Below, in pieces: positions 45,936-55,773 of a stretch of 64,000 nt of DNA. The translations under genes and the position numbers were made by a program. Source of the stretch: Virgibacillus litoralis. GTDB taxonomy: Bacteria > Bacillota > Bacilli > Bacillales > Amphibacillaceae. The stretch lies in NCBI RefSeq assembly GCF_017873675.1, contig NZ_JAGGKK010000019.1, forward strand, positions 1-64,000. Reading direction: 5' to 3'. The stretch's first letter is position 1. Each line of letters starts with the position of its first letter. The notes under the pieces are model-generated. The model was given only the letters and a program-made list of their open reading frames with translations. It had not been told where the DNA came from and made no database searches.

Positions 45936-48707
45936 CTATTCTTGTTCCGCTAACTGGTTCTCAATTTCAGTCATAATCCTTCCCGCTTCTTCCCAGTTTC
46001 CTTCAGACATTGCCTTTTGATAGGCATTAAATAAGTCACCAAACTGTCGCAGTTTTTCTTCTGCTTCATTTATCTCCTGTGAAGGTTCATCTGCGTTTTC
46101 ATCCGATTCTTCTGTTCCATCGTCCTCTTCTTCTGCTGCATCATCTTCTTCTGCTTGGTCTTCATTTTGACGATCCGGATTAATTTTGTTCAACATCTCG
46201 TCAAGCGCTTCATCAAAAGTTCGTTCCATTACAATATTGTCACCATATGCCATTACAATTCGCTTCACTTCAGGAAGAGATGTTGCATTGGAGGATTCAA
46301 TATAAATTGGTTCGACATAAAGAATGGTATCTTCTATTGGAAGAGCCAGCAGATTCCCTCGTATTACCTGTGACCCACCTTGTGACCATAAGTTCAATTG
46401 CTGCGAAATGTCACTATCCTGATTGATTCGGTTTTCAATTTGTTGAGGACCATATACATTTTTCTGTTTTGGAAAACGATATACAAACATCTCACCATAA
46501 TGTTCTCCATCATTACGAACGCCTATCCAGGAAATCATGTTTTGCCTGTTTTTTGGCGTATACGGTAACATCAGAATAAATTCTTCCTCATTTTGATCAG
46601 GCAATTTCATAGTGATATAGTAAGGTTCCATTTCAGTGTCTTCATTAAAATACTTCTCCGTTGGGAACTGCCAGAAATCCTCACGATTATAAAATACTTC
46701 TAAATTTGTCATATGGTATGTGCCGTACATAGAAGCCTGAATAGAAAACAAGTTTTCCGGATATCGAAAATGAGCTTTAATATCCTCAGGAGCTTCACTA
46801 GTAAATAGCTCAGGAAACATATTTTCATACGTTTGTAATAAAGGATTATCTGGTTCTGTTACATAAAAATTCACTTCACCTGTATATGCATCAACAACTA
46901 CTTTGACAGAATTTCTTATATAATTAACGTTCCCCTGATATGATTCAGAGTAAGGATAACGCTCTGCCGTTAAGTATGCATCAATAATCCATACAAGACT
47001 TCCATCATCACGGACAACGATGTAAGGATCTTCGTCATAATTAAAAAATGGCGCGATTCGATTGACACGTTCCATAATATTTCGTGTATCCAGCAATTGA
47101 CTGTCCTTTGTTACTTGGTCGGATACAAACATGCGAAATGAGCCTTCGTTTAATGCAAATAAAAATCGGTTGATTCCACCTAAAGGAATTCCCGAATCTG
47201 CATCAAAGCGAGTATCGACATTCTCACTTCCTGAAGGGTAATCAAATTCATCAACTCCGCTATTAACAATGACATTCTGATAAGGCTCTTCTCCAAAATA
47301 GATTTGCGGACGGCTTACATCCAATTCACCTTTTGGCGGAAGATTATTTACAATAAACTCCGGCTGACCTTGTTGTGTCACTTTATTAACGTGGCTCATC
47401 GCAATTCCATAACCATGTGTATACCTTAAGTTTTGGTTTACCCAAGTTTTTGCTTGTGATGGAAGATCATCTGTATTTAATTCCCTTGCTCCTAAGAATA
47501 CTTGCTGGTACTCTCCATCTATCATATAACGGTCAATATCAACATCATTGTACTCATAGTAAGTACGAAATGTCTGCTTTTGGTTATAAACGTCAAGCAG
47601 TGGCCTTGAGTCGTTCATGCGTACGTTGTCCACGGTGTTCTTATTTCGTTCTATCATCGCCTCACTTAATGATTCGTTTGCCGGATGTTGCTTTTCATTC
47701 ATTTCATCCAAGTCATAGGCAGCTCTTGTGAAGGACAGATTATGCTCCAAGTAAGGACTTTCTTTTGAAAACTCACTTGGGGACACAATAAAGTTCTGAA
47801 CAACAACAGATGTCAGCTGCCCTGCAATTACTAATCCAATATATGCAACAATTGGAACTACGATTGAACTCAACTTCCCCCGAACAAGGGCTGTAATCAT
47901 CCATACTGTTGCAATAACTGCAGCTGCAGCCAATACGTATGACTTAGGAATGTTGATGATATCATCTGTGTAGCTTAAACCATACACAACGCTTTCCTGA
48001 AATAGATTCACTTGATTTGTCAAAAGCGTTCCATATGGAGCCAAAAGGTGAATTGCTGCTAACAGCAGTCCTATGAAACCAAGAGTTACCCCAAGTTGTA
48101 ATTGAGCAGAGCGGTTTAACCTATACATGTTGTAAACTGAATAAGCCCCAACTTCTGCAACTAAGAAAAATATACCTAATCCTAATAAAAGAAAAACAAC
48201 AAATCTTAGAAATGGTAAAACAAACATATAGAATGAAATATCTAGATTAAAATAGGGATCCGTTTGTCCGAAAGAAACGTGCTCTAAATATTTAAGTGTA
48301 CGTTCCCAGCCAAACCCTTGTGTAATACTACTGCCAAAAAGACCTATCAGAATGGATATCCCAACGACAATCAATAAGCTCATTTTGCGATCAACTATCA
48401 CCTGTGACAATTGACTGCTATCAAATTGATTAATGTACGATCGCCTTATCCAAAATAACGTAAAGAAGGTACCTCCCGCAAACAAAAGAAACCCTACTAT
48501 GCCAAGCAATACTTTGCTTCCCAGTATGGTAGTAAACACGTTTTCAAATCCAAGCGAGCCCATCCAAATATAATCTATAATCCATTGATTAGCTATTAAA
48601 CCTACAATGATGATCAAAATAATACCAACTAATATGTAGCCAATCCAATTCAAACGCTTTTTCCATTTTTCTTTTTGTTCTTCACTAAAACTTCCTTTAG
48701 TATCCAA
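45936..48707 (-). CDS. UPF0182 family membrane protein
   Basis: The 923-residue product has seven N-terminal membrane helices and a large extracellular domain (about 290-830; conserved HGYGIAMSHVNKVTQQGQPEF and IVRDDGSLVWIIDAYLT), as in UPF0182 proteins of Firmicutes and actinobacteria. The C-terminus has a very acidic stretch (AEEDDAAEEEDDGTEESDE) and a helical tail. Start is TTG after GGGGGA. Function is unknown. Confidence 0.92.
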   Translation of the reverse strand: MDTKGSFSEEQKEKWKKRLNWIGYILVGIILIIIVGLIANQWIIDYIWMGSLGFENVFTTILGSKVLLGIVGFLLFAGGTFFTLFWIRRSYINQFDSSQLSQVIVDRKMSLLIVVGISILIGLFGSSITQGFGWERTLKYLEHVSFGQTDPYFNLDISFYMFVLPFLRFVVFLLLGLGIFFLVAEVGAYSVYNMYRLNRSAQLQLGVTLGFIGLLLAAIHLLAPYGTLLTNQVNLFQESVVYGLSYTDDIINIPKSYVLAAAAVIATVWMITALVRGKLSSIVVPIVAYIGLVIAGQLTSVVVQNFIVSPSEFSKESPYLEHNLSFTRAAYDLDEMNEKQHPANESLSEAMIERNKNTVDNVRMNDSRPLLDVYNQKQTFRTYYEYNDVDIDRYMIDGEYQQVFLGARELNTDDLPSQAKTWVNQNLRYTHGYGIAMSHVNKVTQQGQPEFIVNNLPPKGELDVSRPQIYFGEEPYQNVIVNSGVDEFDYPSGSENVDTRFDADSGIPLGGINRFLFALNEGSFRMFVSDQVTKDSQLLDTRNIMERVNRIAPFFNYDEDPYIVVRDDGSLVWIIDAYLTAERYPYSESYQGNVNYIRNSVKVVVDAYTGEVNFYVTEPDNPLLQTYENMFPELFTSEAPEDIKAHFRYPENLFSIQASMYGTYHMTNLEVFYNREDFWQFPTEKYFNEDTEMEPYYITMKLPDQNEEEFILMLPYTPKNRQNMISWIGVRNDGEHYGEMFVYRFPKQKNVYGPQQIENRINQDSDISQQLNLWSQGGSQVIRGNLLALPIEDTILYVEPIYIESSNATSLPEVKRIVMAYGDNIVMERTFDEALDEMLNKINPDRQNEDQAEEDDAAEEEDDGTEESDENADEPSQEINEAEEKLRQFGDLFNAYQKAMSEGNWEEAGRIMTEIENQLAEQE

Positions 48708-48978
48708 AGTTTGTCCCCCTGATATTCACACTATTTCCTTGTCTATGATGATACACCATATACAAGAATAAAATATACTGTTCTACATTACTCCTATAAT
48801 ACTTATATTCTTAGATACGTATTCCAGAAAAAATGGTTTTAAAAGATAGCGAGTTTAATAATAATGTTGAGGATGATTGATGATTCCAAAGTGGATGAAT
48901 AGGTTATGTGTCATTGTTAGCTCGATGCATTCTGCTACAGGTTTTTATTAATACTGCAGCAGTTAGCATCGATTCTAA

Positions 48979-49323
48979 TTATGCATTCTTAAGCTCTCTG
49001 TTTATAGAGTCAGCAGTTATTTTTGAATGGGAGGTATGCCATAGTACTTCTTTGTCTTTTATCAAAAAGATCTGTGGTGATTGATGCTTTATATTTGTTT
49101 CGGCCGCCACCTGATTGGAGACATCTCTTGTTTCAATCACCTTCACGATATAGCCATCCAGATTATCTTCAGATGACTCCAGGAATGATTGATATTGCTC
49201 GAATGCGCCTGCGCTGATTGGACATGTCGTACTATGCTTGAATAATAGAACAGGATTTTGCTGAGATTTCTCCCAAACTTGTTCCAATTCTTCATTTGAT
49301 TGCAGTTCTTTTAATTCAACCAT
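48979..49323 (-). CDS. ytxJ: Bacilliredoxin-like protein YtxJ
   Basis: The 114-residue thioredoxin-fold protein has the single active cysteine in TTCPIS (Cys34). YtxJ acts as a monothiol bacilliredoxin reducing bacillithiol mixed disulphides. I chose ATG at 49323 after GGAGGAATC; a longer frame lacks a ribosome site. Upstream and downstream short gaps (48708-48978) show nothing else. Confidence 0.9.
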   Translation of the reverse strand: MVELKELQSNEELEQVWEKSQQNPVLLFKHSTTCPISAGAFEQYQSFLESSEDNLDGYIVKVIETRDVSNQVAAETNIKHQSPQIFLIKDKEVLWHTSHSKITADSINRELKNA

Positions 49324-49409
49324 CGTGATTCCTCCATACTGGTATTTTTTAATTACAACTAGTCTCATTGTACTTGAAGAAAGGGCTTTTAACCAGTAAT
49401 AGTAATCAA

Positions 49410-49817
49410 TTATCCCTCTAACACCTTGACATGAAACGTCCTTGTTCTTGGACCGTCAAATTCGCAAAAATAGACACTTTGCCAGGTCCCTAAAATTAAC
49501 TTGCCCTCAGAAATAATTAATGTTTCATTCGCCCCAACAACAGAAGACTTCATATGTCCATCTGAATTACCTTCCATATGCACATATGCAGACTTATTCG
49601 GGAACGTTTCATCAAGCCCCAGTTTTAAATCAGTCTTCACATCTGGGTCCGCATTTTCATTAATCGTAATCGCTGCAGTCGTATGTGGGCAGTAGACAAT
49701 CATTATTCCATCTTGTATACCACTTTCAGTTAGCGCTTCGTCCAAATAACGATCCAACTCGACAAACGATTGTTTTGCTTTCGTGGAAATATTAAAAGTA
49801 AATAATGTACTACTCAA
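49410..49817 (-). CDS. YjbQ/UPF0047 family protein
   Basis: The 135-residue beta-rich product matches YjbQ-like proteins (VYCPHTTAAITINENADPDV; HMKSSVVGANETLIIS; WQSVYFCEFDGPR). Some family members have weak thiamine-phosphate synthase activity. TTG at 49817 overlaps the stop of the upstream pseudouridine synthase and follows GGGGAG, so translation is coupled. Ligand and function are uncertain. Confidence 0.87.
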   Translation of the reverse strand: MSSTLFTFNISTKAKQSFVELDRYLDEALTESGIQDGIMIVYCPHTTAAITINENADPDVKTDLKLGLDETFPNKSAYVHMEGNSDGHMKSSVVGANETLIISEGKLILGTWQSVYFCEFDGPRTRTFHVKVLEG

Positions 49818-50506
49818 GTTATCATCTCCCCTTCTCTGAAAAATAGGTTCCACGGATATTCTTTTGGCGGTAAAGATTTAAATTCTACCTTTTCTTTTTT
49901 AGTTGGATGTTCAAATGCCAATGTATGAGCCCACAAAGCAATTTGCTGCCCTTTACGATTCATATTAAGTCCGTACTTTTGGTCACCAAAAAGCGGATTA
50001 CCGGTTTCAGACAGCTGAACTCGTATCTGGTGTGGCCGTCCGGTATGAAGATCAATCAGCAATAAACTCAACTGCTCCTTCTTACCAATTACTTCATAAT
50101 CCAGCAATGCTCTTTTCGCTTCTTGACGCTTTGAAGAAACGGTCGACACTTTATTCTCACTTCGATCCTTCAGTAAAAAATGTTCCAGCGTTGCCTGCTT
50201 TTGGGGAGGATTTCCCCTTGCAACAGCCAGGTATTTTTTATCAAATGCCTTCCTGCGAATCGAATCAGATAATCGAGAGGCGGCTTTTGAGGTTTTGGCA
50301 AATACCATCACTCCACCCACTGGTCTGTCCAAACGATGAACCAATGCCAGAAAAACATTACCAGGTTTATTATGTCGAACCTTTAAATCTGCTTTTAGCA
50401 TTGATAACATATCCCGATCTCCGGTAGGGTCTTCCTGAACCGGAATATTCACCAGTTTTTCAACTACAAGCAGATGATTATCCTCATACAGGATAGGTAT
50501 ATTCAT
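49814..50506 (-). CDS. RluA-family pseudouridine synthase
   Basis: The 230-residue product has the catalytic Asp60 in VHRLDRPVGG, and the GRPHQIRVQLSETGNPLFGDQKYG binding motif. It lacks an S4 domain, as in the short RluA/TruC-like group. I chose ATG at 50506 after AAGGAG. It isomerises uridines in rRNA or tRNA; the site cannot be predicted. It shares an operon with the YjbQ-like gene. Confidence 0.88.
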   Translation of the reverse strand: MNIPILYEDNHLLVVEKLVNIPVQEDPTGDRDMLSMLKADLKVRHNKPGNVFLALVHRLDRPVGGVMVFAKTSKAASRLSDSIRRKAFDKKYLAVARGNPPQKQATLEHFLLKDRSENKVSTVSSKRQEAKRALLDYEVIGKKEQLSLLLIDLHTGRPHQIRVQLSETGNPLFGDQKYGLNMNRKGQQIALWAHTLAFEHPTKKEKVEFKSLPPKEYPWNLFFREGEMIT

Positions 50507-50666
50507 AAATCTAAACTCCTTATACGTAAAAATCAACGTCCATGATAACATAGCTAAAAATAACTATGCCATTTGATTCAATCGACCCCCAACAATCAGA
50601 CTATTTTAAAAAATGTTACATTCCTTTAATCTAGTAAGTAACAATTTATTGAAAGGGGTTACAAAT

Positions 50667-52904
50667 TTGGGTAATAAAAAAATAATAAAGTTCTCTTTTA
50701 TATTTTTAACAGCATTGCTTCTGTTTAATCCGCTTGGCGAAAATAATTCTTCTCATGCGGCAACAACTGACAGCAGTATAGTCAACATGAGACTTATGGA
50801 AACGACGGATATTCATGTAAATCTTGTTAACTACAACTATTATCAGGACAAGCCAACTAATGAATTTGGTTTGGCGATGACAGCAACACTCATTAAACAG
50901 GCTCGCAGTGAAGCGAAGAACCATATGTTGTTTGACAACGGGGACCTGATTCAGGGCAATCCACTTGGAGACTACGTTGCCAGAAACGGTCTTGAAGAAG
51001 GAGAAGTCCATCCTGTCTACAAAGCAATGAACCTCTTAGATTATGACACCGCAAATATTGGGAACCATGAATTTAACTATGGTATCGACTACTTAAAGGA
51101 ATCCATTGACGATGCTAACTTCCCATATATCAATGCAAACGTCTACTATGATGATGGTGACAGCGACCCAACCAACGACGAAAACTTTTTCCAGCCATTC
51201 AAAATTATAGACAAGCAAGTGGAAGATGAAAATGGCAATACCCAAACCGTTGACGTTGGGGTAATTGGCTTTGTTCCACCACAAATCATGCAATGGGATA
51301 GCACTAACCTGGAAGGAAAAGTAATTACCAAGGGAATTTATGAAACAGCTCAAAAGTTTATACCACAGATGAAAGAACAAGGCGCCGATATCATTGTAGC
51401 AGTCCCACACTCTGGACTTGGCTCAGTTGAACTGCAAAAAGGAGAAGAAAATGCTACTTACAATCTAACGGAAGTAGAGGGCATTGATGCGATTCTGTTC
51501 GGCCATGCTCATGAAGCTTTTCCTAGCGAGTCATTTGCAGGAATTCCCGGTGTGGACTTGGAAAAAGGAACAATTAACGGTGTTCCATCTGTAGAAGCAG
51601 GCTTTTGGGGGAACCACATGGGATTCGTTGATCTGAAACTCGAAAAAAATGGCGAAGACTGGGATGTGATTGATTCCAGTGCGGAAGTCCGGTCCATTTA
51701 CGACGAAGAAACAGGTGAAGCGCTTGTCGAGCCAGATCAGGAAATCATTGATGCTGTTTCAGAAGAACATCAGGCAACGTTAGATTATGTACGTTCTGAA
51801 GTAGGCGAAACAACTGCACCGATTCACAGCTATTTCGCGCTTGTTAAGGACGATCCATCTGTACAAATCGTATCCAATGCACAGAAATGGTATACAAAAA
51901 ACGCAGTAGAAGGAACGGAATATGAAGGGTTACCAGTCCTGTCAGCAGCTGCACCATTTAAAGCAGGTGGCAGAAGTGGAGCTAACTATTACACGTATAT
52001 ACCAGAAGGTCCAATTGCCATTAAAAACGTGGCTGACCTATACGTATATCCGAACACCTTGAAGGTAGTTAAGCTAAACGGGGAGCAAATTCGTCAATGG
52101 CTCGAAATGTCTGCCGGGCAATTTAATCAGGTTGATCCAGATGCCCAAGAACAGCAATCATTAGTCGATCTTGATTTTTCAACATATAATTTTGACATAA
52201 TTGATGGTGTTACTTATGAGTTCGATGTGACCGAACCATCCCGTTATAACAATGACGGTGAGCTGATTAATCCGGATGCACAACGCATTGTAAACCTGCA
52301 ATATAATGGTGAACCAGTAAATGACGGGCAGGAGTTTCTTGTTGCAACAAACAACTATCGTGCTGGTGGAGGCGGTAACTTCCCTAACTTAGACGGAAGT
52401 CAAATTGTCCTATCTCCACAGGTACAAAACCGTCAGGCGGTAATTCAGTATATTCAGGAAAACGAAACAATTGATCCTTCAGCTGACGGGAATTGGTCAT
52501 TTGCACCAATTGATGGCAATCCCAAGCTTACATTCCAGTCATCACCAGATGCACAGCAATTTATCCAGCAAGATGGGAATATCAGCTATTCCGGTGAAGG
52601 AACAAATGGTTTTGCCAAATTTAACATTGACTTATCTAAGCCTGTAACACTTTCATCTATCCAGCAGAACGTTGCGGACTTGAAACAAGCAGGTGAAATC
52701 GATCATCCATTGGCAGTTCAGTTAACGAATAAACTGAAACAAGCAGAACACCAATTAGATAAAGGGCATCGAAAACAGGCGATTAAAAAAGCAGAAGGAT
52801 TCCTAAAGCATTTGAATAACAAAGCAATGAATAAATTCATTACAACAAATGCAAAGGAAGACCTGAATAACGCTGCTGGTGAGCTTATTAGCAACTGGCA
52901 GTGA
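50667..52904 (+). CDS. Secreted 2',3'-cyclic-nucleotide phosphodiesterase/3'-nucleotidase (CpdB-like)
   Basis: The product of about 745 residues has a signal peptide (KKIIKFSFIFLTALLLF), a metallophosphatase domain with METTDIHVNL, FDNGDLIQGNP, GNHEFNYG and LFGHAHE, then a 5'-nucleotidase C-terminal domain (NNYRAGGGGNFPN) and a roughly 80-residue FIMAH-like helical tail. It hydrolyses extracellular nucleotides for phosphate and nucleoside uptake. The TTG start follows GAAAGGGG. There is no LPxTG anchor, so it is probably released or loosely bound. Confidence 0.9.
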   Translation: MGNKKIIKFSFIFLTALLLFNPLGENNSSHAATTDSSIVNMRLMETTDIHVNLVNYNYYQDKPTNEFGLAMTATLIKQARSEAKNHMLFDNGDLIQGNPLGDYVARNGLEEGEVHPVYKAMNLLDYDTANIGNHEFNYGIDYLKESIDDANFPYINANVYYDDGDSDPTNDENFFQPFKIIDKQVEDENGNTQTVDVGVIGFVPPQIMQWDSTNLEGKVITKGIYETAQKFIPQMKEQGADIIVAVPHSGLGSVELQKGEENATYNLTEVEGIDAILFGHAHEAFPSESFAGIPGVDLEKGTINGVPSVEAGFWGNHMGFVDLKLEKNGEDWDVIDSSAEVRSIYDEETGEALVEPDQEIIDAVSEEHQATLDYVRSEVGETTAPIHSYFALVKDDPSVQIVSNAQKWYTKNAVEGTEYEGLPVLSAAAPFKAGGRSGANYYTYIPEGPIAIKNVADLYVYPNTLKVVKLNGEQIRQWLEMSAGQFNQVDPDAQEQQSLVDLDFSTYNFDIIDGVTYEFDVTEPSRYNNDGELINPDAQRIVNLQYNGEPVNDGQEFLVATNNYRAGGGGNFPNLDGSQIVLSPQVQNRQAVIQYIQENETIDPSADGNWSFAPIDGNPKLTFQSSPDAQQFIQQDGNISYSGEGTNGFAKFNIDLSKPVTLSSIQQNVADLKQAGEIDHPLAVQLTNKLKQAEHQLDKGHRKQAIKKAEGFLKHLNNKAMNKFITTNAKEDLNNAAGELISNWQ

Positions 52905-52906
52905 GA

Positions 52907-53110
52907 GGAACAAAAGCGCAAGCGCCTGTTCAGCGCCGTATGGACTGGACTGACCCGTGTGAGATAAAGGATACACGAAGAGCGTAAGCGATTCGATGCT
53001 GACTTATCGTAGACACGGGGAGGGAAGTCCACTAGGCGCTAGGCGCTGGAGCTGGACGTGGCTAGATAGCTTAGTTAGTTATCCACAGCGCTCAAATTTT
53101 ATAATTTCCT
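52907..53110. repeat. Family D modular repeat, short form
   Basis: About 204 bp. Both ends and the middle (GATAAAGGATACACGAAGAG, TCGTAGACACGGGGAGGGAA, CACTAGGCGCTAGGCGCTGG) match the long form, but the three hairpin modules are absent. A terminator follows for the minus-strand dioxygenase gene. Confidence 0.8.
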
Positions 53111-53116
53111 AGACAG

Positions 53117-53159
53117 TAAAAGAGCCCTGTTATGGATTGATTCCATGACAGGGCTTTTA
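53117..53159 (-). terminator. Terminator of the MhqO-like gene
   Basis: TAAAAGAGCCCTGTTATGGA pairs with TCCATGACAGGGCTTTTA (one bulge), about ten bases after the gene stop. Confidence 0.8.
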
Positions 53160-53169
53160 ATGCCTTTAA

Positions 53170-54147
53170 TTACTCTTTCGTAAATTCTTTTGTACTTCTT
53201 ACCGTATCAATTGGGCGAACCATTTTTTCAATTTCTTCACGTTTTGGTTCCAGCATTGGAGGCAACGATAGTTTTTCTCCAAGCGTTTCATAAGGCTCAT
53301 CCCCCATGAAACCTGGACCCTCTGTGGCAAATTCAAATAAAATCTGTGGCGCCACATTAATATACAATGACCCAAAGAAGAATCGATCAACAAAGCCTGA
53401 TGTCTGGAATCCTATGCTTCTCATTCGTTTATCCCATTCATCTAACACAGAACGGTCTTCAACACGGAATGCCGCATGATGAACCGTCCCAAAACCTTGT
53501 CTCGCCTGCGGTAGAACTGTATTATACTCTACGACAACCTGTGCACCATTTCCTCCTTCTCCCACTTCGAATAAATGGAAGGACCCTTCATGATCTATTT
53601 CTTTAAATAGAAGAGCTTTTTCCATCATTTCTTTGAAGTAATCAAAGTTAGCAATACGAACAAAGATTGGCCCTAATCCGGTAATAGCATACTCTAGTGG
53701 GATCGGCCCTTTTTGCCAAGGAGTACCTGCAGCAACTCCATTATCATTTTCATCTGAAATCAGTTGGTAATTTTGATCATCAAAATCAACAAAAGGAAGT
53801 GTCTTTTTACCAAATTGCTCTTTAATTCCGGAGTGTTTTACTTCCAGCCGGTCAAAACGTTTCACCCAATAATCTAGTGCCGCATCACTTGGTACACGAA
53901 ATGATGTCTTAAAAATCTCATTTGTTCCATGTGATCCTTTTGGAATGCCAGGAAAATCAAAGAAAGTCATATCCGTACCAGCACTTCCCTTATCATCCGC
54001 AAAAAATAAATGATATGTTTTGATATCGTCCTGGTTAACGGTCTTTTTCACCAAACGCATTCCTAAAACATATGTGAAAAATTCATAGTTCTTTTCTGCA
54101 CTGCTTGTTATGGCAGTTACATGGTGCATACCTTTTAAACCATTCAT
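53170..54147 (-). CDS. MhqO/MhqE-like ring-cleaving dioxygenase (VOC)
   Basis: The 325-residue product has two VOC modules (MHHVTAITSSAEKNYEFFTYVLG near the start; FGTVHHAAFRVEDRSVLDEW near residue 220), with metal-ligand His in MHHVTA and VHHAAF. In B. subtilis such proteins are under MhqR. Here a site resembling the MhqR box, and the one at the mhqR promoter, lies 55 bp upstream. It cleaves hydroquinone-type aromatics. Confidence 0.87.
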   Translation of the reverse strand: MNGLKGMHHVTAITSSAEKNYEFFTYVLGMRLVKKTVNQDDIKTYHLFFADDKGSAGTDMTFFDFPGIPKGSHGTNEIFKTSFRVPSDAALDYWVKRFDRLEVKHSGIKEQFGKKTLPFVDFDDQNYQLISDENDNGVAAGTPWQKGPIPLEYAITGLGPIFVRIANFDYFKEMMEKALLFKEIDHEGSFHLFEVGEGGNGAQVVVEYNTVLPQARQGFGTVHHAAFRVEDRSVLDEWDKRMRSIGFQTSGFVDRFFFGSLYINVAPQILFEFATEGPGFMGDEPYETLGEKLSLPPMLEPKREEIEKMVRPIDTVRSTKEFTKE

Positions 54148-54201
54148 TTAAAATTCCTCCAATTATTTGTGGCTGTAATTCTATCTTCAATCAGTTATAT
54201 T

Positions 54202-54219
54202 TATTTTTAATTCAAGATA
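54202..54219. promoter_or_regulatory. Putative MhqR box upstream of the MhqO-like gene
   Basis: TATTTTTAATTCAAGATA agrees with the site at 25274-25291 at 15 of 18 positions and with the recalled MhqR consensus at 14 of 18. The 396-base gap 54148-54543 otherwise shows no gene. Confidence 0.6.
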
Positions 54220-54543
54220 AATATAATACTGATAAACCTTAGTGTCAATAAATAAGGTTTATATTGATTTAATAATGGATGATTGTTGCTATTTCCAAGC
54301 AATCAGTCTTAAAAACTGCGATCCAATCTAATGGTAAGGAACAAACCTTTCATTTCAGAGAAGGAATCAATCTTACAATGCGATCAAGACAGAGTACAGA
54401 CCCTACTACCTTAGTTTCGCTTCCACTGTTAATGAAAAAATAACTTCAACAGAATTCGAATAAAACCGCAATCCTGAAGAAATTAAAGATGGCTCTTTAC
54501 GATATACTCAAAATGAAGTTAAACAAAAAGGAGAATGGGTAGC

Positions 54544-54909
54544 ATGGAACAAGAAGGAAAAATTATTTCCGCCGATTTGACCGTTCATGAGGCTGAACAG
54601 GTACGCAACTTCTATGAGTACGTGATAGGCTGGGAGCACAGCGAGGTCAATATGGGAAGTTACAACGATTACATTATGACCACTAAGGATGGGACACCTG
54701 TCGCCGGCGTTTGTCACCAAGTAGGTAGCAATGAAGGGTTGCCGCCCGTATGGATGGTCTACTTCCAAGTAAGCGACCTGAACGATAGTTTGGAAACATG
54801 CCGAAAGCTAGGTGGAAAAGTTTTGCGGGAACCAGGAGGATCCGGGTGCGGCAGTTTTGCGGTAATTGAATATCCGGCCGGAGCAATCTGCGCTCTCAGT
54901 CAAATGTAA
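54544..54909 (+). CDS. VOC-family protein
   Basis: The 121-residue single-module VOC protein has DLTVHEAEQVRNFYEYVIGW near the start and SFAVIEYPAGAICALSQM at the end. I chose ATG at 54544, ten bases after AAGGAG, since the frame's first ATG is one base from the ribosome site. The substrate is unknown. Confidence 0.8.
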   Translation: MEQEGKIISADLTVHEAEQVRNFYEYVIGWEHSEVNMGSYNDYIMTTKDGTPVAGVCHQVGSNEGLPPVWMVYFQVSDLNDSLETCRKLGGKVLREPGGSGCGSFAVIEYPAGAICALSQM

Positions 54910-54937
54910 TACAAAGCATAGCAAAGGAATTGTATTA

Positions 54938-54977
54938 AAGCCTAATTTCTCGCCGTAGCAAGTGTGAAATTAGGCTT
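54938..54977 (+). terminator. Hairpin after the VOC gene
   Basis: AAGCCTAATTTC pairs perfectly with GAAATTAGGCTT around a 16-nt loop. No T run follows, so termination is uncertain. It resembles the first hairpin of family B in its arms. Confidence 0.5.
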
Positions 54978-55166
54978 AACGGAACAACTTCATACCAGGA
55001 TAATTATCGAGTTTTGTGTAGAAATCACATTCCATTAAATGGACCTTTTCACAAAGAAATACAAGTCTTATTCCAGATTATGTCGCAGTTTATATCAATC
55101 GCAAAAAACTAGAAATACTCTGTATAAAAATAGTTACGAAACACAATTTATTACTGGGGTGAAAAA

Positions 55167-55376
55167 ATGAAAAAACAACGCAAAAAGGAGTTTCCCATTC
55201 CAACGGTGGCAAATTCAGATGGTGAGATAAGTGTTCAAGACGGGCTAGATGCTAAGCATCCTTTTGCCGGGGAAGACAATTTTGCTGGAGATTCTGTTGA
55301 TGAACATAAGGAACTTGAAGCAGCCAATGAATACTTTGCAGAAAAAGAAATATCACAGCAAAATAACAACTCATAG
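55167..55376 (+). CDS. Small acidic hypothetical protein
   Basis: The 69-residue product is hydrophilic and acidic (GEISVQDGLDAKHPFAGEDN; ELEAANEYFAEKEIS) with a basic N-terminus (MKKQRKKEFP). I do not recognise it. A GGGGTG site precedes the ATG. It is probably an unfolded or small regulatory protein; no context helps. Confidence 0.6.
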   Translation: MKKQRKKEFPIPTVANSDGEISVQDGLDAKHPFAGEDNFAGDSVDEHKELEAANEYFAEKEISQQNNNS

Positions 55377-55403
55377 CTTTCTGTTTCAAGTTCAATCACT
55401 TTG

Positions 55404-55437
55404 AAAAAAGCCGCGTTCTTCAACTGAAGATGCGGCT
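55404..55437 (-). terminator. Terminator of the YbjQ-like gene
   Basis: AGCCGC, TTCTTCA and their complements form an extended stem, followed by T6 on the minus strand, 16 bases after the stop. Confidence 0.75.
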
Positions 55438-55452
55438 AACGTATTATTCCAT

Positions 55453-55773
55453 TTACTTTTTTTGAATACTAACGGCCGTTCCATACACCAAAAGTTCTGC
55501 AGCACCATTGGCAATCTGGGACGTTACAAAGCGAACATTTACAACCGCATCAGCACCGGAATTCTCTGCCTCCTTGACCATTCGCTCTGTAGCCCTTTGT
55601 CTGGATTCTGTTAACATTTCCGTATACTCTTTCACTTCTCCACCGACTATATTTCTGAAACCCGCGACAAAATCCTTACCAATATGTTTCGCACGCACAA
55701 CATTCCCCTTAACCATACCCTTCACATCTGTGATTTCATACCCGGGAATGGTTTCAGTATTTACTAACATCAT
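55453..55773 (-). CDS. YbjQ family protein (UPF0145)
   Basis: The 106-residue product matches the UPF0145 fold (GYEITDVKGMVKGNVVRAKHIG; ENSGADAVVNVRFVTSQ), forming a homopentamer in known structures. A GGAGGAAGATC site precedes paired ATG codons. It overlaps the upstream small membrane-protein gene. The proposed heavy-metal binding is not proven. Confidence 0.9.
   Translation of the reverse strand: MMLVNTETIPGYEITDVKGMVKGNVVRAKHIGKDFVAGFRNIVGGEVKEYTEMLTESRQRATERMVKEAENSGADAVVNVRFVTSQIANGAAELLVYGTAVSIQKK

Noticed and set aside
54301-54500. Possible degenerate gene between the MhqO-like gene and the VOC gene
   Set aside because: No frame has a ribosome site or a protein-like run on either strand.
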